Positions 60,823 to 64,000 of a DNA stretch of 64,000 nt are shown here, one piece after another. Both the position numbers and the translations under genes were made by a program. Under the pieces are notes generated by a model. It was not told where the DNA came from. It made no database searches and saw only the letters and a list, made by a program, of their open reading frames with translations. Origin of the DNA: Methanolinea mesophila (GTDB lineage: Archaea > Halobacteriota > Methanomicrobia > Methanomicrobiales > Methanospirillaceae); contig NZ_JAGGKR010000001.1 of the NCBI RefSeq assembly GCF_017873855.1, positions 992,001-1,056,000 of the forward strand, written 5' to 3'. How positions within the stretch are numbered: position 1 is the stretch's first letter; each line of letters starts with the position of its first letter.

Positions 60823-61470
60823 ATGGCAGGGGACCTGGTCACCTTTACGCTGCTCGCGTTTTCTTCGGTGATCATAATCGTGAACCCGCTCGCGGCCACG
60901 CTCATTTTCGTCTCCCTGACCGCCGGGGCGGACAACCCGACCCGGATGAAAGTCGCAAAGGAGTCGTGTCGTTATGCCCTCATCCTCCTGCTCGTATTTG
61001 CCTTATTAGGCGGGATAATCCTGCAGCTCTTCGGGATCACCCTCGATGCATTCCGAATCGCCGGAGGTATCCTCCTCTTCGGGATCGGTATGGAGATGGT
61101 CTACGCAAAGATCTCGCGGACCAAGCTGACCGCCACCGAGAAATATGAGAGTACCGATGCGGAGGACATCTCGGTGATGCCGCTCGCCACCCCGATGATC
61201 GCCGGGCCCGGAGCGATCACCACCACCATAGTGCTGATGAACGAAGCGGTGGGAGATTACGTCCAGGCGATCGCTATCCTTGCAGCGGTGGTGGTTGCCA
61301 TTCTCATCACGTACCTGATGATGATCCGGTCCGACGCGATCATGAAGAGAGTGGGGCAGCGTGAGTTCCGGGTGATCAACCGGATCATGGGTATGCTGCT
61401 CATCGCGATCGCGGTGCAGTTCGTGGTCACCGGGATCAAGGCGACGTTTCCCCTTCTGGCGGGAGGATAA
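60823..61470 (+). CDS. MarC-family integral membrane protein
   Basis: 215 residues, six spans. SVIIIVNPLAATLIFVSLTA at the N-terminus, the MarC signature MPLATPMIAGPGAITTTIVL (PLATPxxAGPGAI) near residue 117-136. Family function unresolved; earlier claims of antibiotic resistance were not upheld. ATG 60823 is chosen because the longer upstream frame passes through repeat DNA. Its stop abuts the start of the nitrilase gene. Confidence 0.86.
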   Translation: MAGDLVTFTLLAFSSVIIIVNPLAATLIFVSLTAGADNPTRMKVAKESCRYALILLLVFALLGGIILQLFGITLDAFRIAGGILLFGIGMEMVYAKISRTKLTATEKYESTDAEDISVMPLATPMIAGPGAITTTIVLMNEAVGDYVQAIAILAAVVVAILITYLMMIRSDAIMKRVGQREFRVINRIMGMLLIAIAVQFVVTGIKATFPLLAGG

Positions 61471-62277
61471 GTGCTCATGCCGGTGCTCCACTCTGTCCAG
61501 ATGTCCCCGGTGTGGGAAGATCCAAAAAAGGGGCTGGAAAAGGCGGAAATTTTCGTCGCGAAAGCCGCGACGAACAACGGGATGCTGGTAGCATTCCCCG
61601 AACAGTTCGCCACCGGGTGGGACCCCACCTCCCGGAAGAACCTCCAGGCCCGGGACGGTCAGATCGCAACAACACTCTCCCGGTTGGCGAAGGAATATGG
61701 CATCGCGGTACTGGGTTCGTTTCGCGAACGACACTCTCCTCTCCCCAGGAATACGGCGATGGTGTTCGATTCCGGAGGGGATGAGGTCGCGGCGTACTCG
61801 AAATGCCACCCTTTCTCGCCCGCCGGAGAGGAGTGCTGGTACGGGCCGGGCGACAATATCTCGGTTTTTACCCTGGGAGGCGTGACGTTCGGGATCGCGA
61901 TCTGCTACGACCTGCGGTTCTCCGATATATTTGCAGCCTATTCGCGGGCGGGAGTCGATGCCGTCGTGGTCCCTTCCGCGTGGCCGGGTTCAAGGCTGGA
62001 GCATTGGGAACTGTTCATCCGGGCACGGGCGGTGGAGTTCCAGATGTACGTCGCTGGGGTGAATACCACCGGGGTCACCCCGGTCGACACCTACCTCGGA
62101 GGGACCATGACGGCAAACCCCTGGGGGAAGATTATCTCCAGGGCCGGTGAGGAAGAAACAATCGTCGCTTCGGAGATCGACCCCTCGCTGGTCCTGGAAG
62201 TACGTTCCCGGTTTCCCGTAGAGAGGGACCGCCGCCCGGAACTCTACCTGCGGCTCCATGAGAGAGAAAAAGGATAA
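61471..62277 (+). CDS. Carbon-nitrogen hydrolase (nitrilase superfamily, omega-amidase-like)
   Basis: 268 residues. Catalytic triad Glu44 (AFPEQFATGW), Lys111 (AAYSKCHPFSPAGEE), Cys145 (AICYDLRFSDIFAAY). The CYDLRFPE-like motif points to omega-amidase/YafV-type enzymes, which deamidate 2-oxosuccinamate or similar repair substrates. GTG 61471 begins right at the end of the MarC gene, with GGAGG 5 nt upstream; ATG 61477 is an alternative. Confidence 0.85.
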   Translation: MLMPVLHSVQMSPVWEDPKKGLEKAEIFVAKAATNNGMLVAFPEQFATGWDPTSRKNLQARDGQIATTLSRLAKEYGIAVLGSFRERHSPLPRNTAMVFDSGGDEVAAYSKCHPFSPAGEECWYGPGDNISVFTLGGVTFGIAICYDLRFSDIFAAYSRAGVDAVVVPSAWPGSRLEHWELFIRARAVEFQMYVAGVNTTGVTPVDTYLGGTMTANPWGKIISRAGEEETIVASEIDPSLVLEVRSRFPVERDRRPELYLRLHEREKG

Positions 62278-62332
62278 TCCAGACACGAATCGGGAGAGCC
62301 TGCACAAATTGAAGAGATACATGCCTTAATGT

Positions 62333-63571
62333 ATGGGGATGGCGAATAAGTACACCATGTACCGCCTCGTGTGTGTGAAGTGCGGCGCCAGGTACCCTCC
62401 GGACGCGATCCTCTATAACTGCAGTGCGTGCGGCCATCTGCTCGCGGTAGAGTACGATCTCGACAAGGTATCGGTGGACAGGGCGGTATGGGATTCCCGC
62501 CCCCTCTCGGTATGGCGTTATCGTGAACTGCTCCCGGTGAACATCCCCCCGGTCACCCTCCAGGAAGGCGGCACCCCGCTCTACCACTTGAAAAGGATCG
62601 GGGAGGAGCTGGGTCTTCCCCACCTCTATGCCAAGCACGAGGGAATGAACCCCACCGGATCGTTCAAGGACCGGGGAATGACCGTAGGAGTGAGCATGGC
62701 CATCCAGCTTGGAAAGACCACCGTTGCCTGCGCAAGTACTGGGAATACCTCGGCAAGCCTGGCGGCTTACGCCGCACGGGCGGGGATCCCCGCGGTGGTG
62801 CTCCTCCCGGCGGGTAAGGTCGCCCTCGGAAAAGTGGCACAGGCCCTGATGCACGGGGCCCGGGTGATCTCGATCCGGGGTAACTTTGACCAGGCCCTGG
62901 AGATGGTTCACGAGCTCTGCCTGACCCATGGGCTCTACCTGCTCAACTCGGTGAACCCGTTCAGGCTCGAGGGCCAGAAGACCATAGGATTCGAAGCGAT
63001 CGACCAGCTGGGCGCGGTGCCCGACAGGATCGTCCTCCCCGTGGGCAATGCCGGCAATATCTCGGCAGTGCATAAGGGATTAAAGGAGCTTCTGGCTCTC
63101 GGGCTTATCGACAGGCTGCCGATGATGACCGGGATCCAGGCGGCGGGTTCCGCCCCGATCTACAGGGCGATCTGCGAGGATCTCCCCGAGGTGGTCCCTG
63201 AGCTGCATCCCGAGACCGTGGCCACCGCGATCCGCATCGGCGCCCCGGTAAACGCCGAGAAGGCACTCACTGCCATCCGGGAGACCGGTGGCACCGCCGG
63301 TGTGGTGAGCGACGAGGAGATCCTCGCCATGCAGAAGGCACTTGCGAGGAGAGAAGGGATCGGGGTCGAGCCCGCGTCCGCAGCATCGGTCGCAGGAGTG
63401 AAGAAACTCCTGGAATGCGGCGCTATCGATCGGGACGAATATATTGTGTGCGTGGTGACCGGACACCTGCTGAAAGATCCGGAGACGGTGATACGACAGT
63501 GCGAACCCCCGCTGGAGATAAATGCAGACCTGCCATCATTGGTCTCTGCATTGCAGTCCTCCTCATCGTAA
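62333..63571 (+). CDS. thrC: Threonine synthase
   Basis: 412 aa PLP enzyme converting O-phosphohomoserine to threonine. N-terminal zinc ribbon CVKCGARYPPDAILYNCSAC (CxxC...CxxC), VTLQEGGTPLYHLKRIGEEL, PLP Lys in TGSFKDRGMTVGVSMA, ASTGNTSASLAAYAARAG (phosphate loop) and LPVGNAGNISAVHKGLKEL. Archaeal class II threonine synthase. A downstream secreted-protein gene overlaps its last 73 bp. Confidence 0.93.
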   Translation: MGMANKYTMYRLVCVKCGARYPPDAILYNCSACGHLLAVEYDLDKVSVDRAVWDSRPLSVWRYRELLPVNIPPVTLQEGGTPLYHLKRIGEELGLPHLYAKHEGMNPTGSFKDRGMTVGVSMAIQLGKTTVACASTGNTSASLAAYAARAGIPAVVLLPAGKVALGKVAQALMHGARVISIRGNFDQALEMVHELCLTHGLYLLNSVNPFRLEGQKTIGFEAIDQLGAVPDRIVLPVGNAGNISAVHKGLKELLALGLIDRLPMMTGIQAAGSAPIYRAICEDLPEVVPELHPETVATAIRIGAPVNAEKALTAIRETGGTAGVVSDEEILAMQKALARREGIGVEPASAASVAGVKKLLECGAIDRDEYIVCVVTGHLLKDPETVIRQCEPPLEINADLPSLVSALQSSSS

Positions 63572-64000
63572 TCCCGGTACAGGCGCAGGTCGCCACCTAC
63601 ACGGTGATCGGGAACGGGACCGCCTTCCAGGCGGAGATACAGCTCGAGGACGCGAACGGGTTCGAGTTCTACACCACAGGGATGCTCGGGGAACGGGTCC
63701 CGGTCACGGTCAGGGATATCCGACTTTCAGGACCGTGCAACCCCTGCAACTACACCTCCACCAGCACGTCCGCCATATCCTTTCCCAGAGGAAATTACAC
63801 CCTCTCATACCGGGGGGACATCTCCGAGAGCCATATGACGGGCTCCTTTGCAACCCCCTATAAGGTCGAGGTGATCCTCCCACCGGGTCTCGACGTCCGG
63901 AACCCGCTGCTCGGCATGATCAGCCCGGGGGGCGAGGCGGTGAACGGGACCAATGGGACCGTCCTTGTGACGTGGGACGAGACCCGGACCTTCGAGATGA
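63499..64000 (+). CDS. Secreted protein with N-terminal signal (partial, C-terminus outside window)
   Basis: The frame from GTG 63499 reads MRTPAGDKCRPAIIGLCIAV LLIVIPVQA-QVATYTVIG: a signal peptide with cleavage near VQA-QV. About 140 residues follow without a stop to the window edge: NGTAFQAEIQLEDANGFEFY, LSGPCNPCNYTSTSTS, RGNYTLSYRGDISESHMTGS, FATPYKVEVILPPGLDVRNP, and many N-glycosylation sequons. It overlaps the thrC 3' end by 73 bp. A GGTGAT near 63488 may be the ribosome-binding site. Family not recognised. Confidence 0.6.
   Translation, partial: MRTPAGDKCRPAIIGLCIAVLLIVIPVQAQVATYTVIGNGTAFQAEIQLEDANGFEFYTTGMLGERVPVTVRDIRLSGPCNPCNYTSTSTSAISFPRGNYTLSYRGDISESHMTGSFATPYKVEVILPPGLDVRNPLLGMISPGGEAVNGTNGTVLVTWDETRTFEM

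Noticed and set aside
1-64000. CRISPR array to accompany the orphan cas1
   Set aside because: No series of evenly spaced identical repeats was seen; the repeated units found are tandem gene starts (2578-2750) or dispersed palindromes.

Overview
The window looks like a chromosomal segment of a hydrogenotrophic methanogen of the order Methanomicrobiales (Euryarchaeota). The evidence is archaeal elongation factor 1-alpha followed by ribosomal protein S10, the archaeal L7Ae-S28e-L24e-NDK cluster, a CetZ-type tubulin, XerA, archaeal cobamide genes (CobT-like, CobZ, CobS), a stand-alone GMP synthase glutaminase subunit, a 3-hexulose-6-phosphate synthase/RraA fusion, a DUF3821 surface protein with a Thr/Pro stalk, DUF5806, and archaeal TATA boxes 25-50 nt ahead of many genes. 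The DNA is GC-rich. The genus cannot be fixed from sequence alone. There are no rRNA or tRNA genes, no CRISPR array, no intact insertion sequence and no intact prophage.

Layout. 1-9 kb is accessory: a cut-off nucleotide-sugar dehydrogenase, an FkbM methyltransferase, an unidentified three-gene cassette with tandem copies of a gene start, a decayed DUF2080 gene, a degenerate nuclease, a secreted beta-propeller protein, a lipoprotein and a nucleotide-sugar epimerase. 9.5-15.4 kb is envelope-related: a membrane protein, a DHA2-type exporter, two paralogous secreted proteins and a membrane-anchored sugar-dehydrogenase-like protein. 15.7-19.7 kb holds a CBS protein, threonine dehydratase, a Clp1-type RNA kinase and an RsbW/STAS pair. 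19.7-25.7 kb is gene-poor, with XerA, a dif-like inverted repeat and a decayed Kelch/PKD gene. 25.7-30.9 kb has a REC-PAS protein, DUF5806, MobB, a GlmM-type mutase, acylphosphatase and an orphan Cas1.

31-46 kb is metabolic: two aryl-CoA ligases with an ACT protein, Hps-RraA, a TerC-like protein, rhodanese, superoxide reductase, nitroreductase, a DUF3821 surface protein, TraB-YkgJ-GuaA(a), CobT/CobZ/CobS, and a siroheme sulfite-reductase-like protein. 46-58.8 kb combines translation (EF-1alpha, S10), a LarE-like PP-loop enzyme, CetZ with an abutting membrane coiled-coil protein, and two sets of glycan genes (TIGR03663; FAD oxidoreductase-GT2-flippase-DUF2298). 59-64 kb has the L7Ae operon, MarC, a nitrilase-family enzyme, threonine synthase and a cut-off secreted protein.

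The points most worth following up are: a box C/D (kink-turn)-like leader ahead of the L7Ae gene; a 28-bp XerA/dif-like site just upstream of xerA; the orphan Cas1; the three-gene cassette with its duplicated translation-start repeat; the CetZ/coiled-coil gene pair; and a family of GC-rich palindromic intergenic repeats with about ten copies here.
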